Origin: Aliarcobacter vitoriensis | GTDB lineage: Bacteria > Campylobacterota > Campylobacteria > Campylobacterales > Arcobacteraceae | Reading direction: 5' to 3' | DNA: 64,000 nucleotides | Assembly: GCF_003316695.1 (NCBI RefSeq) | Contig: NZ_PDKB01000014.1 | Coordinates: forward strand, 1-64,000 | Part shown: in pieces, positions 35,940 through 46,224 of the stretch | How the letters are laid out: each line of letters starts with the position of its first letter | Position numbering within the stretch: the stretch's first letter is position 1 | Notes under the pieces: generated by a model | Told to the model about the DNA's origin: nothing | The model's input: the letters and a program-made list of their open reading frames with translations, nothing else | Databases searched by the model: none | Position numbers and translations under genes: made by a program

Positions 35940-36524
35940 CTATTCAAGTTCTAAATTAGAACAATCAGTTTTTACCCCATCAATCAAAGTAATATAATAT
36001 TTATCATCAATTTTTGTCAAATAAAATATTGTGTTGTATGTAATAATAACCTCTATACTATTTTCTAAAACTTCTTTGATAAAATCTTTTCTTTGAATAT
36101 TTTGTTCATTTAAATAATCTTCCAAATATTTTTCAGTATTTAAAGATATAAAAACTCCATCTTGATTCCAACCATATAAAGCATCATTATATGGACTACA
36201 ATAAAAATTTACATCTTCATTTTTTATTTCAAAAGAACCTACATAATTATCAATTTCTTCTAATTTTTGCTTATTTGTAATTAAAATTTTTCCATCTTCA
36301 ATATTAACTTCATAAAATCCAAATTCACTATTTATATAACTCTTATTTAAGGTCTGTAAATCATTTTTTCCTATAAGATATAAAATATATTTTATATGAC
36401 TTAAAAGATTTTCATTTATTTGTATCTTTTCTGGTTCTTTTAGATGTTTTTGGTTTAAAGAACATCCACTAAAAAGTGCAATCATTAATATAATAAAGAG
36501 ATTTTTAAACATATATTTATCCAT
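35940..36524 (-). CDS. Hypothetical lipoprotein
   Basis: 194 residues if begun at the ATG at 36524 (GAAGAAG upstream); a second ATG at 36512 is possible. Lipobox IALFSGC predicts lipid attachment. The mature part is acidic with several Tyr-rich strands and a pair of cysteines (FYCSPYND and KTDCSNLE). No family recognised. It is divergent from ilvE and 68 bp upstream of metH on the same strand. Confidence 0.7.
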   Translation of the reverse strand: MDKYMFKNLFIILMIALFSGCSLNQKHLKEPEKIQINENLLSHIKYILYLIGKNDLQTLNKSYINSEFGFYEVNIEDGKILITNKQKLEEIDNYVGSFEIKNEDVNFYCSPYNDALYGWNQDGVFISLNTEKYLEDYLNEQNIQRKDFIKEVLENSIEVIITYNTIFYLTKIDDKYYITLIDGVKTDCSNLELE

Positions 36525-36630
36525 TTTTTTAACTTCTTCTATATTACATTTTTTATTCTTAGAACTTATTTTAATTATCTTTTGGATAATATTATTGATT
36601 AAAAAATTCAATTTTAGGATACTAAATACA

Positions 36631-37551
36631 ATGACTGAAGCAAAATATATTTGGATGGATGGAGAATTTACTCCTTGGAATGATGCAAAAGTTCATGTTC
36701 TTTCTCATACTTTACACTATGGAAATGGTGCTATTGAAGGAACAAAAGCTTATAAAACAGTTGATGGAAGATGTGCAATATTTAAATTAAATGAACATAC
36801 TCAAAGACTTCTAAATTCATCAAAAATGACTTTAATGAATGTACCATTTTCACTTGAAGAGTTAAATAAAGCTCAAGTTGAATTATTACAAAAAAATGAC
36901 CTTACAAATGGTGCTTATTTAAGACCTTTAGTTTATTTAGGTTACGGGGTAATGGGACTTTATCATAAAGATGCTCCAGTACAAGTATCTATTTCTGCTT
37001 GGGAATGGGGAGCTTATTTAGGAGAAGAAGGTCTAAAAAAAGGTGTAAGAGTTAAAATTTCTTCATTTACAAGAACTCCAAATACTTCTGGTATGGGAAA
37101 AGCAAAAGCTGTTGCAAACTATTTAAACTCTCAAATGGCAAAATATGAAGCAGTTGAAGCTGGATATGATGAAGCTTTACTAAGAGATGATCAAGGATAT
37201 ATTGCTGAAGCATCTGGAGCTTGTTTCTTTATAGTAAAAGATGGAAAACTTATAACTCCACCAAATGATAACTCTTTAGAGTCAATTACGCAAGCAACAG
37301 CTATTGAGTTAGCAAATGACCTAGGAATTGAAGTTGTTAGAAGAAGAATAACAAGAGAAGAAATTTATGTAGCAGATGAAGCATTTTTCACAGGAACTGC
37401 CGCTGAAATAACTCCAATTAGAGAAGTTGATGCAAGAGTTATCGGTTGTGGTTCAAGAGGTGAAATAACAGAAAGAATCCAATCTGCATATTTTGATGTA
37501 GTAACTGGTAAAAATCCAAAATATACAAAGTATTTAACATATATTAACTAA
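36631..37551 (+). CDS. ilvE: Branched-chain amino acid aminotransferase
   Basis: 306 residues from the ATG at 36631. Fold-type IV PLP enzyme: SHTLHYGNGAIEGTKAY, RPLVYLGYGVMGLY, the PLP Lys in GKAKAVANYLNS, then EASGACFFIVKDG and DEAFFTGTAAEITPIREVD. Last step of Leu, Ile and Val synthesis. The 5' end of the longer frame overlaps the divergent lipoprotein frame, which supports the shorter start. Confidence 0.95.
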   Translation: MTEAKYIWMDGEFTPWNDAKVHVLSHTLHYGNGAIEGTKAYKTVDGRCAIFKLNEHTQRLLNSSKMTLMNVPFSLEELNKAQVELLQKNDLTNGAYLRPLVYLGYGVMGLYHKDAPVQVSISAWEWGAYLGEEGLKKGVRVKISSFTRTPNTSGMGKAKAVANYLNSQMAKYEAVEAGYDEALLRDDQGYIAEASGACFFIVKDGKLITPPNDNSLESITQATAIELANDLGIEVVRRRITREEIYVADEAFFTGTAAEITPIREVDARVIGCGSRGEITERIQSAYFDVVTGKNPKYTKYLTYIN

Positions 37552-37596
37552 TATAAATTATTATATACGACAAAAAATTTAATTTGAAGGAAAAAT

Positions 37597-38682
37597 ATGC
37601 CAATAGATAACGACTATTTTAAAAACAGGCAACAAGGTAATAAACCAAATAACGGAGGAAATGGTGGAGGTGGAAATTTCCAACCACCTTTTGAAACTCC
37701 AGAGTTCTTTAAAAATTTTGGGAAAAAAGCTGGAATGCTTTATGCTGTAATTATTATCATTGGAGCTTTATTTTTATTTAAGCCTTTTGTTATTATTGAA
37801 TCTGGACAAGTTGGTATCAAAGCAACAACAGGAAAATATGATGAAACTCCATTAAACCCAGGATTTCACTTCTATATTCCAGTAATACAAAAAGTTATTG
37901 TAGTTGATACAAAAGTAAGACTTTTAAACTATAGAAGTGTTGAAGAAATAAGTGGATTTGACCCAAGTATCAAAATAAATGGAGCAATTAGTGTTTTAGA
38001 TAGTAGAGGTTTACCTGTTTCTATTGAATTAACAGTTCAATATAGACTTACAGCTTCTGGTGCACCTGCAACAATTGCAACTTGGGGACTTTCTTGGGAA
38101 GATAAAATTGTAAACCCAGTTGTAAGAAATGTTGTAAGAAATGTTGTTGGAGGATATAATGCTGAATCTTTACCAATGCAAAGAAATGAGGTAGCTTCTC
38201 AACTTGATACTTTAATAAAAGAACAAGTAAATGAACTAGCTGATGGTTCTGTTAGTATCGAATCTGTACAATTAAGAGAGATTGTTTTACCAGAAAAAAT
38301 CAAAGAACAAATTGAAAGAGTTCAAGTAGCAAATCAAGAAGCTGAAAGAGTAAGATATGAAGTTTTAAGAGCAAAACAAGAAGCTGAAAAAAGAGCTGCT
38401 CTTGCAAGTGGGGAGGCTGAAGCTAGAAGAATTGAAGCTCAAGGTAGAGCAGATGCAGTTACAATAGAAGCAAAAGCACAATCTGTTGCTAATAAAGTGA
38501 TTGCAGATTCTTTAACACAAAACTTACTTCAAATGCAACAAATTGAAGTTCAAGGTAAATTCAATGAAGCTTTAAGAGAAAATAAAGATGCGAAGATATT
38601 CTTAACTCCAGGTGGTGCAACTCCAAATATTTGGGTTGATACAAAAGATAAACCTAGAGATACAATAATAAATCAAAAATAG
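37597..38682 (+). CDS. Prohibitin-like SPFH-domain membrane protein
   Basis: 361 residues. A Gly/Asn-rich N-terminus (GNGGGGNFQPPFE), one membrane segment (about 47-67), an SPFH/band-7 domain (about 68-250; GQVGIKATTGKYDETPLNPGFH), then a long Ala/Glu coiled coil (about 245-320; QEAERVRYEVLRAKQEAEKRA). Resembles prohibitins and HflK/C, which form large rings around membrane proteases such as FtsH. Single gene followed by a small palindrome at 38686-38699. Confidence 0.88.
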   Translation: MPIDNDYFKNRQQGNKPNNGGNGGGGNFQPPFETPEFFKNFGKKAGMLYAVIIIIGALFLFKPFVIIESGQVGIKATTGKYDETPLNPGFHFYIPVIQKVIVVDTKVRLLNYRSVEEISGFDPSIKINGAISVLDSRGLPVSIELTVQYRLTASGAPATIATWGLSWEDKIVNPVVRNVVRNVVGGYNAESLPMQRNEVASQLDTLIKEQVNELADGSVSIESVQLREIVLPEKIKEQIERVQVANQEAERVRYEVLRAKQEAEKRAALASGEAEARRIEAQGRADAVTIEAKAQSVANKVIADSLTQNLLQMQQIEVQGKFNEALRENKDAKIFLTPGGATPNIWVDTKDKPRDTIINQK

Positions 38683-38685
38683 ATA

Positions 38686-38699
38686 AGAGCTTAAGCTCT
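38686..38699 (+). other. Perfect 14-bp palindrome after the SPFH gene
   Basis: AGAGCTTAAGCTCT starts 4 bp after the SPFH stop codon. It could fold as a short hairpin in the transcript; there is no T-tract. Its role is unclear. Confidence 0.4.
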
Positions 38700-38720
38700 C
38701 ATCTATATGGAGAGTGCAAT

Positions 38721-38987
38721 ATGAGATTTTATTCAATATTTTTTATAATTATTTTACTTTTTAGCTCTTTGTTTGCAAAAAATATAGAATCTGTCTTAAA
38801 AATAAAGCCTCCTATAAAATATCATCTCAATCACAAATATAAAGAAATTTTCATATATAAAGATCCTAAGTTAGAAAAAGAAGAGAGTAAATATGATTTT
38901 GGTATTGATTTAGATATAAACAAAGAACTTATGACTATTGATAAACTAAAAATTGATGTAGGTACAAAATTTAAAGGAATAAACTAA
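38721..38987 (+). CDS. Small exported hypothetical protein
   Basis: 88 residues with a clear signal peptide (FFIIILLFSSLFAKN) and a GGAGAG ribosome site. The mature part of about 68 residues is Lys/Asp-rich with no cysteines. The stop overlaps the hisIE start (TAATG), so the two are co-translated although no link in function is evident. No family recognised. Confidence 0.65.
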   Translation: MRFYSIFFIIILLFSSLFAKNIESVLKIKPPIKYHLNHKYKEIFIYKDPKLEKEESKYDFGIDLDINKELMTIDKLKIDVGTKFKGIN

Positions 38988-39667
38988 TGAAAGAACTTGA
39001 AATTGTAGATTGGGAAAAAATGAATAATTTAGTTCCTGTTATTACTCAAGATAGTACATCTAATGATGTTTTAATGCTTGGATATATGAACAAAGAAGCT
39101 TTAGAATTGACTATTAAAACAAGATATGCTCACTATTTTAGTAGAAGTAAAAATAGAATTTGGAAAAAAGGTGAAAGTTCAAACCATACTCAAAAAGTTA
39201 TTGATATTTTTTTAGATTGCGATAATGATACAATTTTACTAAAAGTTATTCAAGAAGGTGTTGCTTGTCATACTGGAAGAAAATCTTGTTTCTTTACAAA
39301 ACTTGAAAATAATACAATAATTGAAGATATAAAAATAGACACTTCATCTGCTTATGGAGTTGTTGATACTTTATATCACACAATTCAAAGTAGAAAAAAT
39401 GATGATATTGAAAAATCATACACAGCTAAACTTTTAAATGGTGAACAAAATTCTATGCTTAAAAAAATTGTTGAAGAAGCAGGAGAGTTTTGTTTTGCTA
39501 TTAAAGATAACAATGAAAATGAAGCAATATACGAAGCAGCCGATGTTACATATCATATTTTAGTAGCACTTGCTAGTAAAAATATAAGCCCTGATAGAGT
39601 AAAACAAGAGTTAGCTAGAAGATTTAATATTTCTGGAATAGAAGAAAAGAATTCACGAAAAGTTTAG
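38987..39667 (+). CDS. hisI: Bifunctional phosphoribosyl-AMP cyclohydrolase / phosphoribosyl-ATP pyrophosphatase
   Basis: 226 residues. HisI part (about 1-110): VLMLGYMNKEALELTIKT, HYFSRSKNRIWKKGESSNHTQ, DCDNDTILLKV and CHTGRKSCFF with metal-binding cysteines. HisE part (about 120-226): LYHTIQSRKN and KIVEEAGEFCFAIKDNNENEAIYEAADVTYHILVAL. Steps two and three of histidine synthesis. AAAGGA precedes the ATG. Confidence 0.95.
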   Translation: MKELEIVDWEKMNNLVPVITQDSTSNDVLMLGYMNKEALELTIKTRYAHYFSRSKNRIWKKGESSNHTQKVIDIFLDCDNDTILLKVIQEGVACHTGRKSCFFTKLENNTIIEDIKIDTSSAYGVVDTLYHTIQSRKNDDIEKSYTAKLLNGEQNSMLKKIVEEAGEFCFAIKDNNENEAIYEAADVTYHILVALASKNISPDRVKQELARRFNISGIEEKNSRKV

Positions 39668-39758
39668 TAAATTATTAAAATTCCTTATGCAAATAAGTTG
39701 CATTTAATAATCACTTGTTATAATGCACCAATTTAAAACTTGCTTTAAAGGAGTTAAA

Positions 39759-40016
39759 ATGACAAATACTTGTCAATACTGCTCTAAGAAAATACCAATT
39801 TCAAAGGTTTTCTGCTCTCCGACTTGCAAAGAAAGTTACTTTCAAAAGATTGCGATATCGGTACCAAAACCTTTTATAAAAAAATTGTACTTTTTTTGTA
39901 CAAAAGAAGAAAAGGATTATGAGATTAAATCATTCGCCCAAAGACATAATTGGCATGAAGATCTTGTATTAGAAAAAGTTGAAGAGTTATTTCAAGAGTA
40001 TTATAAGTGTGGGTAA
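39759..40016 (+). CDS. Small zinc-ribbon-like protein
   Basis: 85 residues from the ATG at 39759, which has AAAGGAG. The N-terminus has CQYCSKKIPISKVFCSPTCK, i.e. CxxC...CxxxC, which should bind one zinc; it resembles DUF2116-type ribbons. The remainder is helical and basic then acidic (EEKDYEIKSFAQRHNWHEDLVLEKVEEL). Function unknown. It ends inside a strong terminator. Confidence 0.75.
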   Translation: MTNTCQYCSKKIPISKVFCSPTCKESYFQKIAISVPKPFIKKLYFFCTKEEKDYEIKSFAQRHNWHEDLVLEKVEELFQEYYKCG

Positions 40017-40031
40017 TTCCACACTTTTTTT
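40005..40031 (+). terminator. Rho-independent terminator after the zinc-ribbon gene
   Basis: 8-bp stem AAGTGTGG/CCACACTT with a 6-base loop, followed by a run of T; it includes the stop codon of the gene. Clear intrinsic terminator. Confidence 0.9.
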
Positions 40032-40042
40032 AAAGTAAAAAT

Positions 40043-40387
40043 ATGGCACTTTTAAATAATCAAAAAAATGTTTTACCACTTAGTAGTATTTCTGAACTTT
40101 TAGATACAAAAACAAGAACTCTAAAAATATATGAAGAAAAATTGCTATTACCACAAAACCAAGATAAATCAATTAAAAAACTTTATTCAATAGATGATAT
40201 ACAAATGATTGCATTTGTCCATTATCTTGCAAGTATAAAAAAAATAAATTCCAATGGTATAAAATATATTTTAGAAATTCTTGAAGAAAATATGGATGAA
40301 AATCATAGAAAAGAGTTTTTAAATATCATAGAAACAAAGCTAAAATCAATATCTACAAAAGATGTACAAGAACTAAATAATTTCTAA
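40043..40387 (+). CDS. MerR-family-like DNA-binding regulator
   Basis: 114 residues. MerR-type helix-turn-helix and wing (ISELLDTKTRTLKIYEEKLLLPQ, then KKLYSIDDIQMIAFVHYL) followed by a short helical dimerisation part. No cysteines for metal sensing, so it is nearer to HspR-like members. It starts 12 bp after the terminator. Being just upstream of ectABC it is one candidate regulator of ectoine synthesis, but that is only a position argument. Confidence 0.75.
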   Translation: MALLNNQKNVLPLSSISELLDTKTRTLKIYEEKLLLPQNQDKSIKKLYSIDDIQMIAFVHYLASIKKINSNGIKYILEILEENMDENHRKEFLNIIETKLKSISTKDVQELNNF

Positions 40388-40508
40388 TTTCATAAAATAA
40401 ATCCCTATAAATTCCACACATTATTATAATAAATATCAAAATTCAATATGTATTGTATGCATTATTAAGTTTTATTTAAAATTTTTATGTTAAATTATAA
40501 CTCATTTT

Positions 40509-40547
40509 ATGTAAATATTTTACATATCATATGTAATATTTTTACAT
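40509..40547 (+). promoter_or_regulatory. Tandem 17-bp inverted repeats upstream of ectA
   Basis: Two sites of the same design: ATGTAAA-TAT-TTTACAT (40509-40525) and ATGTAA-TATTT-TTACAT (40531-40547), with centres 22 bp apart, i.e. two helical turns on one DNA face. They lie 24-62 bp before the ectA start codon, downstream of a possible -10 (TTATAAC near 40495). They look like paired operators for a dimeric regulator of the ectoine operon. Confidence 0.65.
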
Positions 40548-40570
40548 AATTTAATACTTAAAGGAGAATA

Positions 40571-41050
40571 ATGCTGACCAATCTTATTTACAGAAAACCC
40601 GTCAAGAAAGACTCAAAGGATATAGTAAATATCATAAAAGAATGTAGAATTTTAGACTTAAACTCAGAGTATTTATACTTACTTCAAACTACTCATTTTA
40701 AAGAAAGTTGTTGTGTTTTAGAAAATAACAACAAAATTATAGGCTTTGTATCAGGATATTATCTTCCAGAAGACCCAAAAACACTTTTTATTTGGCAAGT
40801 TGCTGTTGATGAACAATATAGAGGTAAAAATCTTGCCTTTAGTATGATAAAAAATATAATTGATAGAAGAGAAATAGATTTTTTAATTTCTACTGTTTCT
40901 CCATCAAACATATCATCAACAAAAGTTTTTGAAAAAGTTGCACAATATTTTAATACAAAACTTGAAAAAAAAGTTCTATTTACAAAAAATGACTTTTGTG
41001 GGTTTCATGAGGATGAAGTACAATTTACAATAAAAAAGGAGATATTATGA
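40571..41050 (+). CDS. ectA: L-2,4-diaminobutyrate acetyltransferase
   Basis: 159 residues, GNAT fold (FIWQVAVDEQYRGKNLAFSMI is the acetyl-CoA motif). Starts with the EctA-type YRKPVKKDSKDIVNIIKECRILDLNSEYLYLLQ region. Acetylates diaminobutyrate, step two of ectoine synthesis. AAGGAG ribosome site. The stop overlaps the ectB start by four bases. Confidence 0.93.
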   Translation: MLTNLIYRKPVKKDSKDIVNIIKECRILDLNSEYLYLLQTTHFKESCCVLENNNKIIGFVSGYYLPEDPKTLFIWQVAVDEQYRGKNLAFSMIKNIIDRREIDFLISTVSPSNISSTKVFEKVAQYFNTKLEKKVLFTKNDFCGFHEDEVQFTIKKEIL

Positions 41051-42327
41051 GAATATTTGAAAATTTTGAATCAGAGGTTCGTGGATATATAAGAAGTTTT
41101 CCAACAATATTTAAAAAAGCAAAAGGTTCTATTTTAACAGATGAACAAGGAATAGAATATATAGATTTTTTTGCAGGAGCAGGAACATTAAACTATGGAC
41201 ATAACAATGAACATATTTCTCAAGCTTTGATAGAATATATACAAAATGATGGTATTGTACATGGTCTTGATATGGCAACAACTGCAAAAAAAGAGTTTAT
41301 TCAAACTTTTCAAGAACTTATACTAAACCCTAGAAATTTAGAATATAAACTTCAATTTACAGGACCTACTGGAACAAATGCTGTTGAAACAGCATTAAAA
41401 TTAGCACGTCTTGTAAAAAAAAGAAGTAATATTATCGCATTTACAAATGGTTACCATGGACTAAGCCAAGGAAGTTTAGCAGTAACAGGAAATAATCAAT
41501 ATAGAGATGAGAGTTATATTAGCAGAACAAATGCTACTTTTATGCCTTATGATGGCTATTTTGGAGATTTCAATACATTAAAATATCTTAGAAAATTTAT
41601 AGAAGATAGTAGTAGTGGTGTTGATTTACCAGCTGCTATTATACTTGAGACAATACAAGGAGAAGGTGGTATAAATGTCGCTTCAAACGAGTGGTTACAA
41701 GAACTTGATTCTATTTGCAAAGAGTTTGATATTTTACTAATAATAGATGATATTCAAGTTGGGAATGGAAGAAGTGGAGAATTCTTTTCATTTGAATTTG
41801 CTGGAATTAAACCAGATATGGTTACTTTATCAAAATCTATTGGTGGAGGGTTACCTATGGCTTTACTTTTATTCAAACCTGATTTAGACCAGTGGAAACC
41901 AGGAGAACATACAGGAACTTTTAGAGGAAATAATCTAGCTTTTGTTGCTTCAAAAGTATCTTTAGAACATTATTGGAAAAATGATGATTTATCAAATGCA
42001 GTAAAATATAAAGAGAATATTTTGAAAACAAAACTTGAAGAAATAGCAAATAAACATAGAGATATTTGTACAATAGATGTAAGAGGCAGAGGATTAGCTT
42101 ATGGTTTTGAGATAAAAAATGATACAAATATTGCTGGAGAATTATCAAGTTATTGTTTTAATGAACAATTAATAATCGAAACTTGTGGTTCAGTAGGACA
42201 AGTTGTAAAATTTTTACCTCCACTTTTAATAAGTGAAGATTTACTAATAGAAGGTCTTAATAGATTTGAAAAGGCATTTGATAAACTACTAAAAGATAAA
42301 GCAAATAGATTAAATAAGGAGTATTAA
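41047..42327 (+). CDS. ectB: Diaminobutyrate-2-oxoglutarate transaminase
   Basis: 426 residues, class III PLP aminotransferase: FFAGAGTLNYGHNN, TGPTGTNAVETALKLAR, IIDDIQVGNGRSGEFFSFE and the PLP Lys in VTLSKSIGGGLPM. Forms diaminobutyrate from aspartate semialdehyde, step one. Coupled to ectA and followed within one base by ectC. Confidence 0.95.
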   Translation: MRIFENFESEVRGYIRSFPTIFKKAKGSILTDEQGIEYIDFFAGAGTLNYGHNNEHISQALIEYIQNDGIVHGLDMATTAKKEFIQTFQELILNPRNLEYKLQFTGPTGTNAVETALKLARLVKKRSNIIAFTNGYHGLSQGSLAVTGNNQYRDESYISRTNATFMPYDGYFGDFNTLKYLRKFIEDSSSGVDLPAAIILETIQGEGGINVASNEWLQELDSICKEFDILLIIDDIQVGNGRSGEFFSFEFAGIKPDMVTLSKSIGGGLPMALLLFKPDLDQWKPGEHTGTFRGNNLAFVASKVSLEHYWKNDDLSNAVKYKENILKTKLEEIANKHRDICTIDVRGRGLAYGFEIKNDTNIAGELSSYCFNEQLIIETCGSVGQVVKFLPPLLISEDLLIEGLNRFEKAFDKLLKDKANRLNKEY

Positions 42328-42328
42328 A

Positions 42329-42721
42329 ATGATAGTAAAAGATATAAAAAACATTATTCGTACTTCAAAAGAAATACATGCAAAAGATGGACAATGGTGT
42401 AGTAGAAGAATGCTTTTAAAAGATGATAAAATGGGGTTTTCTTTTCATGAAACAATCATAAAAGCAAATACAAAAACACACATTCACTATAAAAACCATC
42501 TTGAAGCTGTTTATTGTGTAGGAGGAAATGGAAAAATTGAAGATTTGAAAACAGGAACTATACACGATGTTTATGATGGAATTATGTATGCTTTGAATAA
42601 TAACGATGAACACTACTTATATGGTGGTAGTGTTGATATGAGGCTTATTTGTGTGTTTAATCCACCACTAACTGGATTGGAAAATCATGACGAAAATGGT
42701 GTTTATCCACTAATAAATTAA
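42329..42721 (+). CDS. ectC: L-ectoine synthase
   Basis: 130 residues, cupin fold. Closes N-acetyl-diaminobutyrate to ectoine. Typical blocks: WCSRRMLLKDDKMGFSFHET, HYKNHLEAVYCVGGNGKIED and YALNNNDEHYLYGG. Last gene of ectABC. No ectD hydroxylase and no dedicated aspartokinase gene follow, so only ectoine itself would be made. A terminator follows immediately. Confidence 0.95.
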   Translation: MIVKDIKNIIRTSKEIHAKDGQWCSRRMLLKDDKMGFSFHETIIKANTKTHIHYKNHLEAVYCVGGNGKIEDLKTGTIHDVYDGIMYALNNNDEHYLYGGSVDMRLICVFNPPLTGLENHDENGVYPLIN

Positions 42722-42722
42722 A

Positions 42723-42755
42723 TTTTGAATAGGAATCCCTATTCAAAATATTTTT
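42723..42755. terminator. Bidirectional terminator between ectC and mrp
   Basis: 11-bp stem TTTTGAATAGG/CCTATTCAAAA with a 4-base loop and a T-rich tail on the plus strand; on the minus strand it runs into TTTAATTT. It separates the convergent ectABC and mrp genes. Confidence 0.85.
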
Positions 42756-43926
42756 AGTGGCAACCACATCCAGTTCCACATCCACCACTTTTTTTAGCTT
42801 CATGTTCTGCTTTTATTTTTTGTCCTTCAGTTGAACAAGCACTAACACCTGCTGGCATAATTGGTTGAATATCAGCATTTGAAACCTCATTTTGGCTATC
42901 CAAAATAGAGATCAATTTATCTGCAGCTATCATATATCTTTTTGCTGTAATTGACTCTGGTTCAAAATAAACAATTGGTTTTCCACTATCTCCACCTTTT
43001 CTAATAGCTGGTTCTATAGGAAGATTTCCTAAAACTTGAGTATTGTACTCTTTTGCCAAATCTTCACAAGTTCCCATACCAAAAATATCACTTTCAGTAT
43101 TACAATTTGGACAAATAAACCCACTCATATTCTCAACTATTCCAGCAACAGGAATATGAAGTTTTTGAAACATATCTAAACTTCTTCTACTATCATCAAG
43201 TGCAACATGTTGTGGAGTTGTTACATTTATTCCAACACTTACTGGGACACTTTGAGCTAAAGTTAGTTGAGCATCGCCTGTTCCTGGAGGCATATCAATA
43301 AATAATATATCCAATTCTTCCCATAAAATATCTGTTAAAAGTTGTTGAATTGCTTTCATTATCATAGCTCCACGCCAAATAACAGCTTCTCCCTCTTTCA
43401 TCAAAATACCCATTGACATAACATCAACACCATAGGCATTCAAAGGTTTTGCTTTATTCCCTAAAACTTCAACTTCCATCCCATTTACACCCATCATTCT
43501 AGGGATATTTGGACCATAAATATCAGCATCTAAAATACCAACTTTTTTACCTTGCATAGCACTAGCTACTGCTAAATTTACAGTTGTAGTTGATTTTCCA
43601 ACTCCACCTTTTCCAGAACTCACCATAACAATTTTTTTAATCTGTGGAGCAATATTTTTTCCACTTACACTATTACTTTGTTGAGTTTGTTCTTTTGGTT
43701 TATTAAAATTTATTGTTAAATTTAAACCAAAAGAGCTTAAACAGGCTGAAATATCTTTTCTTAATTCTTCTTCAACATCTTTTGCAGTTGATGTAATATC
43801 CAATAAAATTGTACAATTTTTATCATCAAGTAAAATATCCTTTACAAATCCAAATTCAACAATTGATTTTGAAAAGTTAGGATATTTAACACTTTCTAAA
43901 GCTTTTTTAATATCTTCTATTCTCAT
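42754..43926 (-). CDS. mrp: Mrp/ApbC-family iron-sulfur cluster carrier ATPase
   Basis: 390 residues. N-terminal MIP18-like domain (about 1-85), deviant Walker A SSGKGGVGKST, DADIYGPNIPRMMG, and the CxxC pair in GFICPNCNTE that binds the cluster. The tail KKSGGCGTGCGCH holds more cysteines. Delivers Fe-S clusters to target enzymes; its neighbour ThiC, 62 bp upstream on the same strand, is an Fe-S enzyme. Confidence 0.92.
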   Translation of the reverse strand: MRIEDIKKALESVKYPNFSKSIVEFGFVKDILLDDKNCTILLDITSTAKDVEEELRKDISACLSSFGLNLTINFNKPKEQTQQSNSVSGKNIAPQIKKIVMVSSGKGGVGKSTTTVNLAVASAMQGKKVGILDADIYGPNIPRMMGVNGMEVEVLGNKAKPLNAYGVDVMSMGILMKEGEAVIWRGAMIMKAIQQLLTDILWEELDILFIDMPPGTGDAQLTLAQSVPVSVGINVTTPQHVALDDSRRSLDMFQKLHIPVAGIVENMSGFICPNCNTESDIFGMGTCEDLAKEYNTQVLGNLPIEPAIRKGGDSGKPIVYFEPESITAKRYMIAADKLISILDSQNEVSNADIQPIMPAGVSACSTEGQKIKAEHEAKKSGGCGTGCGCH

Positions 43927-43988
43927 TTTAAATCCTTTTTATTTGAAGCAAGGAATTATATTTTAATTAGGATAATTTTTGTCTTAAA

Positions 43989-45900
<1,912 letters not shown>

Positions 45901-45954
45901 TGTTAAATCCTTTTTGATTGTTATGTTTTTTTATTGTTAGCTGGATTTTTGAGT

Positions 45955-45990
45955 AAAAAAAAGGGTACTTTCTTAAAGAAAGCACCCCTT
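45955..45990 (-). terminator. Intrinsic terminator of the TPP riboswitch
   Basis: On the minus strand a 12-bp stem (GGGTGCTTTCTT / AAGAAAGTACCC, one G-U pair) is followed by eight T. It lies between the TPP aptamer and the first gene, so thiamine pyrophosphate most likely switches these genes off by stopping transcription. Confidence 0.88.
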
Positions 45991-46034
45991 TTATATTAAA
46001 TTTATTATCAAGTTTATTAAATTTAATTTTAAAA

Positions 46035-46114
46035 TCGCTTCCTACTCTGGTGTTAACCAACAGGTTCAAAGGGTCAGGTTTTAACCTTCTCAACGCTAAA
46101 TAGCGTCCCCCCGC
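46035..46114 (-). ncRNA. TPP (THI-element) riboswitch aptamer
   Basis: The minus strand reads TTGAGAAGG, then ACCCTTTGAACCTG, then GGTTAACACCAGAGTAGGAA, the conserved TPP aptamer core (CUGAGA variant, ACCCUUUGAACCUG, and the terminal UAGGAA). The closing P1 helix uses GCG/CGC near the ends; a small CGCTATTTAGCG hairpin forms the P3 arm. It controls the spermidine-synthase-like gene and thiC through the terminator at 45955-45990. This accounts for most of the 324-bp gene-free stretch 45901-46224. Confidence 0.93.
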
Positions 46115-46224
46115 AATAAAAAAAGTATTCTATCATAAACAACGTTTAAAAGTATAGTTTTTAAACTATAAGTTACAATTGCATATAATATTTAACAATT
46201 CAGATTCAGGGATTCTAATTTAAG

